Shown: positions 34,475 through 44,450 of the stretch, piece after piece
Position numbering within the stretch: position 1 is the stretch's first letter
How the letters are laid out: the number at the start of each line of letters is the position of its first letter
Source of the DNA: Gilliamella sp. Pas-s25
GTDB lineage: Bacteria > Pseudomonadota > Gammaproteobacteria > Enterobacterales > Orbaceae
Reading direction: 5' to 3'
Assembly: GCF_009795885.1 (NCBI RefSeq)
Contig: NZ_WTEV01000003.1
Coordinates: 62,001-126,000, forward strand
Length of the DNA: 64,000 nt
Made by a program: the position numbers and the translations under genes
Notes under the pieces: model-generated
The model's database searches: none
What the model saw: the letters and a program-made list of their open reading frames with translations, nothing else
What the model was told of the DNA's origin: nothing

Positions 34475-35195
34475 CAGGATGCTTTTTGAGTCATGAGGAT
34501 GCTTACGCTAAACAATTTCATCTTTCTGTACAAATAACTCAGAAAAATAATTGATTTTATTTGGTTTTTTCTTGTTTTCTGTTTTTTGAATCGCTAATTA
34601 TTTGCCGATTATGCAACATTGCCATTAAAGTACGTATCACGCTTGCGACTTTACCCATTTATTTTAGGGCTAGCAATTTTGGTGAATTGTTAATTGAGAC
34701 GATGGCGATCACCAGTTTTTATAAATGAGATGCTGAAAATTCTCAATTCATCACGAAACGGTATAGAATCCTGAATATTTTTTACAAAAAATATAACCTA
34801 AAACGTGAATAGTTTTATGAATACCGCATAGTGAGCACACAACTCACCTAGAAAATGACGCTAACTATTTTCGTATTTATATTTAATGGTAGTCATGTTA
34901 TTTAATGTTTAATGAGTTTTTTCGGTGCGATAAATGGTTGGACAACTGACCTTAAAGCGGTTAGCCAAATCGGTGACGGTGATTTTTCTTTATGATGTAG
35001 GTACCATTTTGTTTATCTGGGATACGGCGTTATATCTATGAATGACAGTCGCTTTTCAAATTATGGTAAATAACGCAAGTAATTCTTACAGTTTATCTTT
35101 TATATAAACAAGGGATTTGAAAAAATATTAAAAATAAAATCAATGCTTTTTATGAATGCTTTTTAATAATCAAAATCATCTTAACTTTAAAAGAC
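34475..35195. other. Long non-coding stretch with decayed gene fragments
   Basis: No intact gene is visible. On the minus strand 34557-34658 reads a 33-residue frame (MGKVASVIRTLMAML...), faintly like the C-terminus of IS110-type transposases, with a stop just upstream. 34909-35031 reads a helix-turn-helix fragment (annotated separately). 34538-34563 matches 63793-63818 at 24 of 26 bases. The stretch looks like eroded mobile DNA between the lyase operon and aspC. Confidence 0.5.
34909..35031 (-). pseudogene. Helix-turn-helix remnant of a recombinase or transposase
   Basis: A minus-strand frame of 41 codons reads AVSQINKMVPTS, a TAA stop, then KITVTDLANRFKVSCPTIYR and ends TAA at 34909-34911. 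The LANRFKVSxPTIYR segment is the helix-turn-helix pattern of invertase/resolvase C-termini and some transposases. The internal stop and short length mark it as dead. Family assignment is by pattern only. Confidence 0.4.
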
Positions 35196-35230
35196 CAAGA
35201 AAAACACTCTTTATTTGAGTGTTTTTCTTG
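35196..35230. terminator. Terminator of aspC
   Basis: CAAGAAAAACACTC and GAGTGTTTTTCTTG form a perfect 14-bp stem with a 7-nt AT loop, 52 bp after the aspC stop on the minus strand. The arms carry A5/T5 runs, so it can terminate in either direction. Confidence 0.75.
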
Positions 35231-35281
35231 TGACTTAAACAATAGCATTAACAATGTTCTAGTATTTGTTTATTACAATTT

Positions 35282-36457
35282 TTATAGCACTTGAACAATG
35301 GATTCGCAAAGTCTGGACATGTTATCTAACGTCATGCCCGCCACATTGATACGCCCTGAATTAACTATATAGATACCATAATCATGGCGTAACTTTAGCA
35401 CTTGTTCTTCGTTCAAACCACTGAACGAGAACATACCATTTTGTTTGGCGATGAAGCTAAAATCTTGATTCGCTCCTTTATCTTGTAAGGTTTTTACAAA
35501 TAGTTGTCGCATGCGGTGAATGCGTTGACGCATACTTGTTAATTCATCGATCCACTCTTCTTTTAATTCTTCATTGTTTAAAATGTAAGAGACGATTTTA
35601 GCACCATGTGCAGGTGGGTTAGAGTAATTTGCCCGAATAATTGTTTTGACTTGACTAAAGGCGCGATCGGCAATTTCAGCATTTGCAGCAATTAAGGTAA
35701 ATGCTCCAACCCGTTCGCTATAGAGACCAAAATTTTTAGAATATGAGCTTGCAATCAGTAATTCAGGGTGGTTTTGAGCAAATAATCTTAATCCGTAAAC
35801 GTCTTCTTCGATACCTTTACCAAAGCCTTGATACGCTAAATCAAATAATGGTAACCAGCCATTTTTTAAGGCTAAATCTGAAATCGCTTGCCATTGTTCT
35901 GGGGTTGGATCGATACCTGTCGGATTATGACAACAACCATGGAACAATACCGCTTCACCTGAAGCAACTAGGCTTAAGCTACTCATCATGGCATCAAAAT
36001 CAAGAGTGTGTGTTTGTGCACTATAATAATGGTATTCACGGACTTCAAGGCCAGCCGCTTGGAATACACTACGATGATTTGGCCAAGTTGGGTTACTTAC
36101 CCAAACACGTTTTACTTTGGTCCGGCGGGATAAAAAATCCGCCATAATGCGTAAAGCCCCTGTCCCGCCAGGTGCTTGTGCGGTTCTTGCTCGTTCATTT
36201 TCGCGACCAAAAAGTAGAATTTGTGTTGCAAGATTGAAAGCGTTGACGCCATCAATAGCTAGGTAACTTTTGGTTGTTTCGTCATTTAATAAAAAATGCT
36301 CTGCTTTTTTCACACTTTCTAAAATAGGTGTTTTAGTGGTTTCATCTTTGTAAATACCAACACTTAAATTTATTTTATTGGTGCGTTCATCCTTATTATA
36401 AAGATCGGCTAACCCTAAAATGGGATCGGCTGGAGCTGCTGTTAAATATTCAAACAT
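35282..36457 (-). CDS. aspC: Aspartate aminotransferase
   Basis: PLP enzyme interconverting aspartate/2-oxoglutarate with oxaloacetate/glutamate; also able to make aromatic amino acids. 391 residues, class I subgroup Ialpha. PLP-binding Lys241 ([10 protein letters not shown]), Asp206 (FDLAYQG), Trp125 (NPTWPNH) and the C-terminal substrate-carboxylate Arg in SGRINVAG are present. It could be TyrB instead, but the text ([20 protein letters not shown]) favours AspC. Monocistronic, with its own terminator. Confidence 0.9.
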   Translation of the reverse strand: MFEYLTAAPADPILGLADLYNKDERTNKINLSVGIYKDETTKTPILESVKKAEHFLLNDETTKSYLAIDGVNAFNLATQILLFGRENERARTAQAPGGTGALRIMADFLSRRTKVKRVWVSNPTWPNHRSVFQAAGLEVREYHYYSAQTHTLDFDAMMSSLSLVASGEAVLFHGCCHNPTGIDPTPEQWQAISDLALKNGWLPLFDLAYQGFGKGIEEDVYGLRLFAQNHPELLIASSYSKNFGLYSERVGAFTLIAANAEIADRAFSQVKTIIRANYSNPPAHGAKIVSYILNNEELKEEWIDELTSMRQRIHRMRQLFVKTLQDKGANQDFSFIAKQNGMFSFSGLNEEQVLKLRHDYGIYIVNSGRINVAGMTLDNMSRLCESIVQVL

Positions 36458-36586
36458 AATTCACCTATCTGATCTAATGACTTTCAACGCATTATATACA
36501 CATTATTTTGTAAGATACAATTTTGATAATCGTTACTTTTGCAAAAGGTGTATACAAGTATTGTATTATTGCTAAACAACTATTGT

Positions 36587-37120
36587 CTAACATGTAACAA
36601 TTAGCTTATCTAAAAAGATAGTTAAATTGTGTGCTAGGACAGTTAATTCACCGGTAATTAAATCTTCTTTTACAATTTCACCTGTTAAATTATTGATGGC
36701 AATGATTTCAGTGCTTTCATTCGTCGATGCGATAAAAATGGTTGGTATGCGTTTTAATTTTTTTTGTTGAGATAAATGAGCAATTAAATTTTGTTCTAAT
36801 GTTGCAAAATCATCATCATTCCATGCTTGAATTAAGGTTAAATGGATATTGGTAAATTGAGCTGTCATATTGCCAGCATATTGTGTGCCATAAAAAAAGT
36901 GAGCACTGGCGTGTAATGTGATGCCAATGATTTGTTCAGCAATTGTGAGCTCTCTTGGTGGCTCCAATAAAAATGGTTGCCAATATACCGTAAGCTGTTG
37001 CGTTTTTAAAATGCAAGGCGAGGGGATAGCATGTAATTCTTCGCTTGCTGGTGCGAAATTGAATTGGTTAATCCAACGAGTAGTAAAATTAAGTAAAGCG
37101 ATTTTATCAGTAGAGCTCAT
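36587..37120 (-). CDS. syd: SecY-interacting protein Syd
   Basis: Cytoplasmic protein that binds SecY and monitors translocon integrity in E. coli. 177 residues from ATG 37120 (the TTG two codons earlier is less likely); E. coli Syd has 181. Conserved text includes SEELHAIPSPCI, VYWQPF, HASAHFFYGTQYAGNMTAQF, LTLIQAWNDDDF and LTGEIVKEDL. Monocistronic; divergent from rne across a long gap. Confidence 0.93.
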   Translation of the reverse strand: MSSTDKIALLNFTTRWINQFNFAPASEELHAIPSPCILKTQQLTVYWQPFLLEPPRELTIAEQIIGITLHASAHFFYGTQYAGNMTAQFTNIHLTLIQAWNDDDFATLEQNLIAHLSQQKKLKRIPTIFIASTNESTEIIAINNLTGEIVKEDLITGELTVLAHNLTIFLDKLIVTC

Positions 37121-37859
37121 AAACAAATATATCTCATATTCAAATTATCATGTTATTTAATCGTCATTATACTGATTAAGTTTTGCTATGCATAATCGCA
37201 TCAACGTTTTATTTTTGTTAATTGGCTAATTTGTAAAAAAGCTTGTAAAGCTGTTTTTAGGTAAATAGGCGTTTTAGTATAAAAATTTAAGCAAATCAAT
37301 TAAGTTATTGATCATGTGGTCACAACAGTTGAAAATGAGAAAAATGACCGCTTAACTGTTTGTAAAACAGCCAGTTTAATTTGCTTGCTATCCTTGGCTG
37401 AAACGTTAATAATAGAGAGGGATAATTTTATCCTTGTAATGCAGCAATGGCGTTAGACATTACAGTTTGTCAAAATAAAATAGCGTAAGTAGAATTATTA
37501 TAATTAGATAATATGTTTATTTTAAACAATTACATAAAGATTTAGTTTGTTTGCCAAAATCGGTAAGATACGGTGGGTTGCAAATTAACCATGTTCATAG
37601 CGTCAATAAATTATACAATTAGGTTTTTTGTAAAGTATTTAGTGCTTTTAATTTAATATTTTGCTTAATGTATTATATTGATGTGGTATAAGCGGTATCG
37701 GATTCACATAAAATAATAACAAAAATAACATAAATAAAATAATGAATGCTGTATACAAATATTTAGTTAAGTACCATTATTCATCATTGTTAAAATAATC
37801 ACTTATCAATAATAAGATTCTACCTACAGTTAATTAAGATTAATCAAGAGTGTAGAATA
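37121..37859. other. 739-bp gap, probable long rne 5' leader
   Basis: No gene is seen on either strand. A small hairpin CTGTTT-GTA-AAACAG lies at 37356-37370, nested in a looser AACTG/CAGTT pairing. E. coli rne has a leader of about 360 nt with structured elements that let RNase E control its own mRNA. A long gap in front of rne here suggests the same strategy, but I could not identify the specific hairpins. Confidence 0.35.
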
Positions 37860-40553
37860 ATGAAAAGAATGTTAATCAACGCAACCCAGCAAGAAGAGCT
37901 GCGCGTTGCGCTTGTTGATGGTCAGCGCTTATATGATTTAGATATCGAAAGCCTTGGTCATGAACAAAAGAAGGCCAATATTTATAAAGGTAAAATTACT
38001 AAAATCAATCCAAGTTTAGAGGCTGCGTTTGTCTCTTATGGTGGTGAACGTGATGGATTTTTACCTTTAAAAGAGATTGCTGAAAGCTATTTCCCATCTA
38101 ATATTAGTGGTCGCCGTAGTATTAAACATCTACAAGAAGGACAAGAAGTCCTTATTCAAATTGAAAAAGAGATTCGTGGCAAAAAAGGTGCAGCTTTAAC
38201 GACCTATATCAGCTTAGCTGGTAGTTATTTAGTCTTGATGCCGAATGATCCTCGTGCTGGTGGTGTTTCGCGCCGTATAGAGGGTGAAGAACGAGCCGAT
38301 CTTAAACGTATTATTGATGCTATCGAAAAGCCTAAAGGTATGGGTGTGATAGCTAGAACAGCAGGGGTTGGTAAAAGCCAAGAAGAGTTACAACAAGATT
38401 TAGACGCTTTAGTTAATTATTGGACTGCCATTCAAAATGAGGCCAAAAAGCATCCTGCGCCAAGTTTAATTCATAAAGAAAGCGATATTATTACACGAGC
38501 ATTCCGTGATTATTTACGTGATGATGTCGGTGATATTTTAATTGATAATCCTAAAGTACTTGATATGGCTAAAAAACGATTAGCTGATTTAGGGCGTGTT
38601 GAGTACGTTAGTCGCTTAAAACTTTATGAAGGGGATGTGCCATTATTTAATCATTTCCAAATTGAAGGTCAAATTGAGTCGGCATTCCAGCGTGAAGTTC
38701 GCTTACCTTCTGGCGGTTCAATTGTCATTGATGCTACTGAAGCGTTGACTGCAATCGATATTAACTCAGCTAAATCAATTCGTGGTAGCGATATTGAAGA
38801 AACCGCATTTAATACTAACCTTGAAGCAGCCGAAGAAATTGCGCGCCAACTACGCTTACGTGACTTAGGTGGTTTGATTGTTATCGATTTTATTGATATG
38901 ACACCAGTTCGTAATCAGCGTGAGGTAGAAAATCGCCTTAAAGAAGCAATGAAGACTGACCGTGCGCGTATCCAAACGACCCGTATTTCTCGTTTTGGTT
39001 TACTCGAAATGTCTCGTCAACGTTTAAGCCCTTCATTACGTGAAGCCACTCATCATATTTGTCCACGTTGTCAAGGAACAGGTACGGTTCGTGATAATAA
39101 TTCATTGTCTTTATCGATTCTTCGATTAATTCAAGAAGAAGCAATGAAAGATAATACTGTACAAATCGATGTCATCGTACCAGTACCTATAGCGAGCTAT
39201 TTACTCAACGAAAAACGTCGCGCTATCACTAATATTGAAAGCATGCATCCTGATGTCAAAATTGTGATTGCTGGTGATGAAGAGATGGAAACACCACTGT
39301 ATAAAGTGATTCGTAAGCGTAGAGGCGAAGAAACAGACGTACTAAGTTATAATCTTCCAAAATTGATTCGTGAACTTGAAGAAGAGGAAGATGAACAGCA
39401 AGCTGTGGAAGTTATTGTTGAACAAGCCGTATTATCAGGCCCTAAAGTTGAAGCATGTGTAGCGCCAAAAGAAAAAGTCGATCCCAAAACGAAAAAATCA
39501 GGCAGTTTGTTTAGTGGATTGTTTGGTAAACTACGTAAATTATTTGTGACAGAAAAAGCTGAACCTCAACCAGAGGTTAAACCCAAAACGGTAAAAAGAC
39601 GAGATAATCAACGTTCCAATAATCGACGTCATCGCAATAACAGAAACAATAATTTAGCAAGTAATACTAACATTGTTGCAGCAGGCTCTACAGAGGAGAT
39701 TAAAGAGTCGAATCGAAATAATCATCGCCGAGCTAAACAAAATAATAATGCAAATACTCATTTGTCAAACTCAGAAAATAATATTAAGGCAGATAGAGTT
39801 GCGGGTGAAGCGGTGCAACCAAAACAACGTGAAGCGAAACCAAGACGCCAACAACGCACTTTAACTAAAAATGTTCGTGTCAAAAATGCTGATACTACGA
39901 TGCAAGTTGAACAAGAAAGAGTCATTATTCCTTCTTTATTATTACCGGTTATTGTATCTGAACCATCTAAAGACAATATTATCTCGGAATCTCAACCGAA
40001 GCGTCAGCGCCGTACGTCAAGACATTTACGAATGAATGGTCAACGTAATAATAAACGCCGTGTTCGTAATGTCGCTCTAAAACAGTCGCCAATGCCGTTA
40101 CCATTTGCTGCTGCGTCATTAGAATTAGCCTTAGGTCGAGTTACTGTTGATTACAGTCAAATAACGAATGACGAACCAAATATTGTGGCACCTGTCATCC
40201 CTTCACTTTTACTTCCTGTCATTGTTAAAAATGAAGAGCACCTAAATGATGTTGCTACTGTTGATGAGGTATCAACAAGTTCATCATTAATCGATGTTCA
40301 AGAAAATGTTAAAGATAGTGAACAAAATAGTCATGATGTTGATTTAGTCATTAATGGTTCACAATCAATCGGTTATTCTTCTTCTGCAATGACCAAAGCA
40401 CCCGCGCCAGAATATGTGACTTCTGCTATTGGCATAAAATCACGCGAAGAGTTAAATTATCGTTTTGAAGGTAAAGGTAATGCCGGTGGTTTAAGTGCTC
40501 AAGATCATGCTTATGCCGCAGCAAGTAAACCGGTGATTCCGGATAACCAATAA
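37860..40553 (+). CDS. rne: Ribonuclease E
   Basis: Endoribonuclease and scaffold of the RNA degradosome. 897 residues. The catalytic half (1-505) has the S1 domain (about 37-119), magnesium ligands Asp300 and Asp343 (E. coli 303/346) and the zinc-link CPRC (401-404). The disordered half has an amphipathic membrane-targeting helix SLFSGLFGKLRKLF (549-562) and several Arg/Asn-rich RNA-binding stretches (578-735). A C-terminal block, MTKAPAPEYV...FEGKGNAGG (844-877), resembles E. coli's PNPase-binding end. A decapeptide IPSLLLPVIV occurs twice, at 690-699 and 780-789. Shorter than E. coli's 1061 residues. Confidence 0.96.
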   Translation: MKRMLINATQQEELRVALVDGQRLYDLDIESLGHEQKKANIYKGKITKINPSLEAAFVSYGGERDGFLPLKEIAESYFPSNISGRRSIKHLQEGQEVLIQIEKEIRGKKGAALTTYISLAGSYLVLMPNDPRAGGVSRRIEGEERADLKRIIDAIEKPKGMGVIARTAGVGKSQEELQQDLDALVNYWTAIQNEAKKHPAPSLIHKESDIITRAFRDYLRDDVGDILIDNPKVLDMAKKRLADLGRVEYVSRLKLYEGDVPLFNHFQIEGQIESAFQREVRLPSGGSIVIDATEALTAIDINSAKSIRGSDIEETAFNTNLEAAEEIARQLRLRDLGGLIVIDFIDMTPVRNQREVENRLKEAMKTDRARIQTTRISRFGLLEMSRQRLSPSLREATHHICPRCQGTGTVRDNNSLSLSILRLIQEEAMKDNTVQIDVIVPVPIASYLLNEKRRAITNIESMHPDVKIVIAGDEEMETPLYKVIRKRRGEETDVLSYNLPKLIRELEEEEDEQQAVEVIVEQAVLSGPKVEACVAPKEKVDPKTKKSGSLFSGLFGKLRKLFVTEKAEPQPEVKPKTVKRRDNQRSNNRRHRNNRNNNLASNTNIVAAGSTEEIKESNRNNHRRAKQNNNANTHLSNSENNIKADRVAGEAVQPKQREAKPRRQQRTLTKNVRVKNADTTMQVEQERVIIPSLLLPVIVSEPSKDNIISESQPKRQRRTSRHLRMNGQRNNKRRVRNVALKQSPMPLPFAAASLELALGRVTVDYSQITNDEPNIVAPVIPSLLLPVIVKNEEHLNDVATVDEVSTSSSLIDVQENVKDSEQNSHDVDLVINGSQSIGYSSSAMTKAPAPEYVTSAIGIKSREELNYRFEGKGNAGGLSAQDHAYAAASKPVIPDNQ

Positions 40554-40560
40554 ATAGATT

Positions 40561-40594
40561 AAAACGCGGTGATGTGATTATGTCGCCGTGTTTT
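40561..40594 (+). terminator. Terminator of rne
   Basis: AAAACGCGGTGA pairs with TCGCCGTGTTTT (12 bp including two G-U pairs) around a 10-nt loop, starting 8 bp after the rne stop. A consensus -10 box TATAAT follows at 40602-40607, just before sapB, but no good -35 is seen at the proper spacing. Confidence 0.7.
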
Positions 40595-40624
40595 ATTTAC
40601 TTATAATATCGATAAAGATAAACA

Positions 40625-41560
40625 ATGATTATCTATATTTTCAAAAAAATAGTCACGTTTTTGTTTATTATCTGCGTGTTGGCTCAGATTAGCTTCTGTT
40701 TAGTCTATTTTACCCCTCATTCAACGTTTAACTTTAACAACCTAAGTTTTATTGATGCTTACAGTGTTTTTTTTAAGCAGTTGCTACAAGGCCAATTCAG
40801 ATTATTAACTGGTGAAACGCTTCCGTTTTTTCATACATTATTGGCTACATTTGAACTTTGTATTCTCGCATTATTTGTTGCTTTACTGATTGGATTACCT
40901 TTAGGTATTTTTCTTGGGCTTAGTAATTTTACTTGGTTAAATAGTACGATTCGCTTAGGATCTTTATTATTATATTCTTGTCCTATTGTTATGTTTGTAA
41001 TTATCGTCATGTATTGGTTATCACCAACTTGGTCGGTATCGATGAATTTCGATGTGTCGCCAGCAGTTGCCGGTACTTCGTTATTGGATATTTTTGTTTC
41101 ATCAAAGCCATTTCAATGGCAGGTATTATTTGAGCAGCTTCACTATTTGCTTTTGCCGATCATGATTTTAGCCATTCAACCAAGCATTATAACTATTCAA
41201 TTAGTCAGTCAAAATGTAAAAAGTACCGCCCGGCAGAATTTTATCAAAATGGCAATTATTCGAGAACGATCACCATTTAAAATTTTGCGTCGGCACTTAT
41301 TACCTAATGCTATTCCTGCGACCATTCCACAATTGACGTATAATACGACAACACTGTTGTTTTCAACTATGGTTATTGAAATTTTATTTAATCGAGTAGG
41401 GCTAGGGCAATGGGTGATGATTGCTTATCACCATCATAATTATTTTATTATTTCTATTGCCATTCTAGCTTGTGGCACTGTTATCAGTTTATTAGCGCTA
41501 TTAGGTGAAATTTCGGCAGTTGTTATTTATCCTTTGCGTCATAAGGAACATTATGTCTAG
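40625..41560 (+). CDS. sapB: Peptide ABC transporter permease SapB
   Basis: Inner-membrane permease of the Sap (peptide/antimicrobial-peptide, putrescine) transporter. 311 residues with about six membrane helices. The EAA-type loop is MAIIRERSPFKILRRHLLPNA, followed by LLFSTMVIEILFNRVGLGQW. It heads sapB-C-D-F. The periplasmic receptor gene sapA, which precedes sapB in enterics, is missing; rne lies 71 bp upstream instead. Confidence 0.92.
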   Translation: MIIYIFKKIVTFLFIICVLAQISFCLVYFTPHSTFNFNNLSFIDAYSVFFKQLLQGQFRLLTGETLPFFHTLLATFELCILALFVALLIGLPLGIFLGLSNFTWLNSTIRLGSLLLYSCPIVMFVIIVMYWLSPTWSVSMNFDVSPAVAGTSLLDIFVSSKPFQWQVLFEQLHYLLLPIMILAIQPSIITIQLVSQNVKSTARQNFIKMAIIRERSPFKILRRHLLPNAIPATIPQLTYNTTTLLFSTMVIEILFNRVGLGQWVMIAYHHHNYFIISIAILACGTVISLLALLGEISAVVIYPLRHKEHYV

Positions 41561-42413
41561 GCTTGCTAGGTTAATAAAAGGTCTAAAGTTAAGCTTTAGT
41601 CGGTTGCACAGCAATCTTTACTTAATTGTTGGCTTTTATGGCATATTGGCGATTACATTTGTAGCATTATCAACTCAATGGTTTTTTCATGCTCATTTAA
41701 ACCCTAGTTACCCAGCTTTATTGCCACCTGCTTGGTGGTCTAGTGGTGATATCAATCATATACTTGGTACTAACGCGAAAGGACAAGATATTTTTAATTA
41801 TTTGTTAATTGGTTATCGTTCAACCATGTCAATGACATTAAAAGCAGTATTTTATGTGGTTGCCATTGGCGGGGTAATTAATTATTTAATGTTTTTTATA
41901 TCATTTATACGCCCTTTTGTGTTGTTTGTTTTTAAATTCTGTATGGTTGTACCGCCGTTACTTGGTGTGATTGTGGTTAGCTTATTATTAAAAGATGATA
42001 TTACCAATATGTTATTGGTGATTGGGTTATCTTATTCCCCACGCTTTATTTACAATATTCATCAACGTGTTATCAACGAATGGAATAAAACGTATATTAC
42101 GGCCTATAGACTTGATGGACTATCTTCGTTTTCAATTTTAAATCATTATATTCTACCTAACATTGTGCCTATTTATTTGACCGAAATTGTATCTTTATTT
42201 GGATCGGTTATTTTGTCAGTTACTACCATGACTTTTTTGGGTTTTGCTAATGATGTTTCCCGACCGGATTTGGGAATGATGATGTTTCAAATGAAAGATA
42301 TCATTGCTAGTAATTATTTGGCCTTTTTATCTCCAGGCATTGCAGTTTCAGCTACAATTATTTTGGTATATTTATTCAACTTTGGATTATATGGCCGGCG
42401 AGCAGGAACTTAA
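41553..42413 (+). CDS. sapC: Peptide ABC transporter permease SapC
   Basis: Second inner-membrane permease of the Sap transporter. 286 residues from ATG 41553, preceded by AAGGA and overlapping the sapB stop by 8 bp; an in-frame ATG at 41505 would lie deep within sapB. Dipeptide-permease family text: [20 protein letters not shown] near the N-terminus, [19 protein letters not shown] as the ATPase-docking loop, then a Gly/Phe membrane end. Translationally coupled to sapB. Confidence 0.92.
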   Translation: MSRLARLIKGLKLSFSRLHSNLYLIVGFYGILAITFVALSTQWFFHAHLNPSYPALLPPAWWSSGDINHILGTNAKGQDIFNYLLIGYRSTMSMTLKAVFYVVAIGGVINYLMFFISFIRPFVLFVFKFCMVVPPLLGVIVVSLLLKDDITNMLLVIGLSYSPRFIYNIHQRVINEWNKTYITAYRLDGLSSFSILNHYILPNIVPIYLTEIVSLFGSVILSVTTMTFLGFANDVSRPDLGMMMFQMKDIIASNYLAFLSPGIAVSATIILVYLFNFGLYGRRAGT

Positions 42414-42415
42414 TT

Positions 42416-43411
42416 ATGGCATTATTAGATATTCGAAATTTAACCATTGAGTTTATTACGCCAGAGGGTCTTTTGCGCGCAATTGATCGGGTTAATTTGA
42501 AATTATCAGAAGGTGAAATTCGAGGCTTGGTTGGTGAATCAGGTTCAGGAAAAAGCCTTATCGCTAAAGCTATTTTAGGGGTCACTAATCATAACTGGAA
42601 GATTTCAGCCGATCGTATTTATTTTAATAATATTGATTTACTTAAACTCTCTCCTAGACAACGCCGAAAAGTGATTAGTGCCAATATCTCGATGATATTT
42701 CAAGAGCCACAATCTTGTTTAGATCCCTCTATGAAAGTTGGGCAACAGTTAATCAGTGCAATCCCAAGAAGAACATTTAAAGGGCATTGGTGGCAGCGAT
42801 TATTTTGGCGTAAACATCGAGCGATTGAGTTATTGCATCGGGTAGGTATTAAGAATCATAAGGAGATATTAAAGTCCTATCCATTTGAATTAACCGAAGG
42901 CGAATGTCAAAAAGTGATGATAGCCATTGCCTTGGCTAATCAGCCAAAGCTACTTATTGCTGATGAACCAACCAATGCAATGGAAGCCACTACCGAAGCA
43001 CAAATTTTTAGGTTGCTTGCTAGTATGAATCAAAATATGGGGACTACTATCTTGCTTATCAGCCATGATTTGCAAATGGTAACCAGATGGACTGACCGTA
43101 TCAATGTACTGTATTGTGGACAAACCGTTGAAGTTGCTAACAGCGAAGATTTAATAAAATCACCTTATCATCCTTATACTCAGGCGCTGATTTATGCTAT
43201 CCCTGATTTTGGTAAAGCAATGCCACATAAAAGTCCGTTAAATACCTTACCCGGAGTGATTCCATCACTGGAGCATTTACCAATAGGCTGTCGATTAGGA
43301 CCACGATGTCCTTATGCACAAAAAAAATGTATTCAAGCACCCGAATTACTACCGATAAAAGATCGTTCTGTTGCTTGCCATTTTCCGTTAAATATTGATG
43401 AGTTACCATAA
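42416..43411 (+). CDS. sapD: Peptide ABC transporter ATPase SapD
   Basis: 331 residues (E. coli 330). Walker [10 protein letters not shown] (with Leu after Ser), signature [16 protein letters not shown] (a diverged LSGGQ, typical of SapD), Walker [13 protein letters not shown] and switch His (LLISHDL). The oligopeptide-type C-terminal extension has the cysteine motif [14 protein letters not shown]...C. In E. coli SapD also supports Trk potassium uptake as TrkE. Starts 2 bp after sapC. Confidence 0.93.
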   Translation: MALLDIRNLTIEFITPEGLLRAIDRVNLKLSEGEIRGLVGESGSGKSLIAKAILGVTNHNWKISADRIYFNNIDLLKLSPRQRRKVISANISMIFQEPQSCLDPSMKVGQQLISAIPRRTFKGHWWQRLFWRKHRAIELLHRVGIKNHKEILKSYPFELTEGECQKVMIAIALANQPKLLIADEPTNAMEATTEAQIFRLLASMNQNMGTTILLISHDLQMVTRWTDRINVLYCGQTVEVANSEDLIKSPYHPYTQALIYAIPDFGKAMPHKSPLNTLPGVIPSLEHLPIGCRLGPRCPYAQKKCIQAPELLPIKDRSVACHFPLNIDELP

Positions 43412-43426
43412 ATAATAGGAATAAAC

Positions 43427-44239
43427 ATGAATCCAATATTAAAAGTACGTAACTTATCAAAGCATTTTAAAATAGCTAAAGGGCTTTTTGGTCATTTACA
43501 AATTAATGCGGTTAATCCAATATCATTTTCATTAAATGAAGGTAAGACTTTAGCGATTATTGGGCAGAATGGGTCAGGAAAATCGACCTTGGCTAAAATG
43601 TTAGTTGGTATGATAAAACCTGATAGTGGTGATATCTGGATTGCTGGTAATAAAGTTGAATATGGCGATTATAGTCATCGTTGTCAACTGATTCGCATGA
43701 TTTTTCAGCATGTTGAAAGCTCATTTGACCCAAGGCTGCGTATTGGACAATTGTTAGAAATACCACTTAAATATAATACTAATTATGATGCTCATGAGCG
43801 TGAAAAGCTAATTAGTAGTGTATTAAAGCAAGTTGGATTGTTGCCCGAACATGCCTCTTATTATCCTTCCGTGATGGCTGCAGGTCAAAAGCAACGTGTA
43901 GCATTGGCAAGAGCTCTAATTTTAAAGCCCAAGGTCATTATTCTTGATGAGGCTTTGGCCGCGTTAGATATTTCGATGCGCTCGCAGATTGTTAATTTAA
44001 TGCTGTCATTACAAGCTCAACAAAATATTTCTTATGTCTATGTAACACAAGATATTGGTATGATGAAACATATTAGTGATGATATTTTAGTTATGCACAA
44101 TGGCGATCTTGTTGAGTCTGGCAATACTGCTGAAGTATTGGCTTCACCATTAAGTGATATTACCCAAAAATTGATAAATAGCTACTTTGGTGAGGCGTTG
44201 ACTGCTGATACCTGGCGGACTGATACGCGCACTTTTTAG
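43427..44239 (+). CDS. sapF: Peptide ABC transporter ATPase SapF
   Basis: 270 residues (E. coli 268). Walker A GQNGSGKST, signature MAAGQKQRVALARALILKP, Walker B VIILDEALAALD, and the switch position reads YVTQDIG with Gln in place of the usual His, a Sap-family trait. Works as the partner of SapD at the cytoplasmic face. Starts 15 bp after sapD; last gene of the operon. Confidence 0.93.
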   Translation: MNPILKVRNLSKHFKIAKGLFGHLQINAVNPISFSLNEGKTLAIIGQNGSGKSTLAKMLVGMIKPDSGDIWIAGNKVEYGDYSHRCQLIRMIFQHVESSFDPRLRIGQLLEIPLKYNTNYDAHEREKLISSVLKQVGLLPEHASYYPSVMAAGQKQRVALARALILKPKVIILDEALAALDISMRSQIVNLMLSLQAQQNISYVYVTQDIGMMKHISDDILVMHNGDLVESGNTAEVLASPLSDITQKLINSYFGEALTADTWRTDTRTF

Positions 44240-44273
44240 CTCATAAACTTAGCTATTATTTGCATTTTAACGT

Positions 44274-44296
44274 GTGAGGTAATGATCACTTTTTTT
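44274..44296 (+). terminator. Weak terminator after sapF
   Basis: A short GTGA/TCAC stem around an 8-nt loop is followed by seven T. The T run is good but the stem is only 4 bp, so this is a tentative end for the sap operon. Confidence 0.3.
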
Positions 44297-44391
44297 GGAT
44301 TATGCACCTGTTTTTAATCTGATTATTATAATGATTTTGTTAAATAAAAAATCTCGACAAATAAACTAAAAGGCACTATATTTAGCTATAT

Positions 44392-44407
44392 GGATTTCTA
44401 GACGTCT
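44392..44407. promoter_or_regulatory. MetJ operator (met box) of metA
   Basis: AGACGTCT at 44400-44407 is a perfect match to the 8-bp met box. The adjacent octamer GGATTTCT (44392-44399) matches 5 of 8, so two tandem boxes can bind a pair of MetJ dimers as in enteric met genes. Position 44-59 bp before the metA ATG fits repression by MetJ with S-adenosylmethionine. Confidence 0.85.
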
Positions 44408-44450
44408 ATTTTGTGTTAAAACTAATTTATCGTTTTTAGGAGCTTTTGTT

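Noticed and set aside
34557-34658. 33-codon minus-strand frame (MGKVASVIRTLMAML...) as an IS110 transposase end
   Set aside because: Similarity is faint, only the last third would be present, and a stop lies immediately upstream; kept only as a remark on the non-coding gap.
37121-37859. Small RNA or tRNA gene in the long gap before rne
   Set aside because: No cloverleaf, no strong terminator and no clear promoter could be found; an rne leader is the simpler reading.
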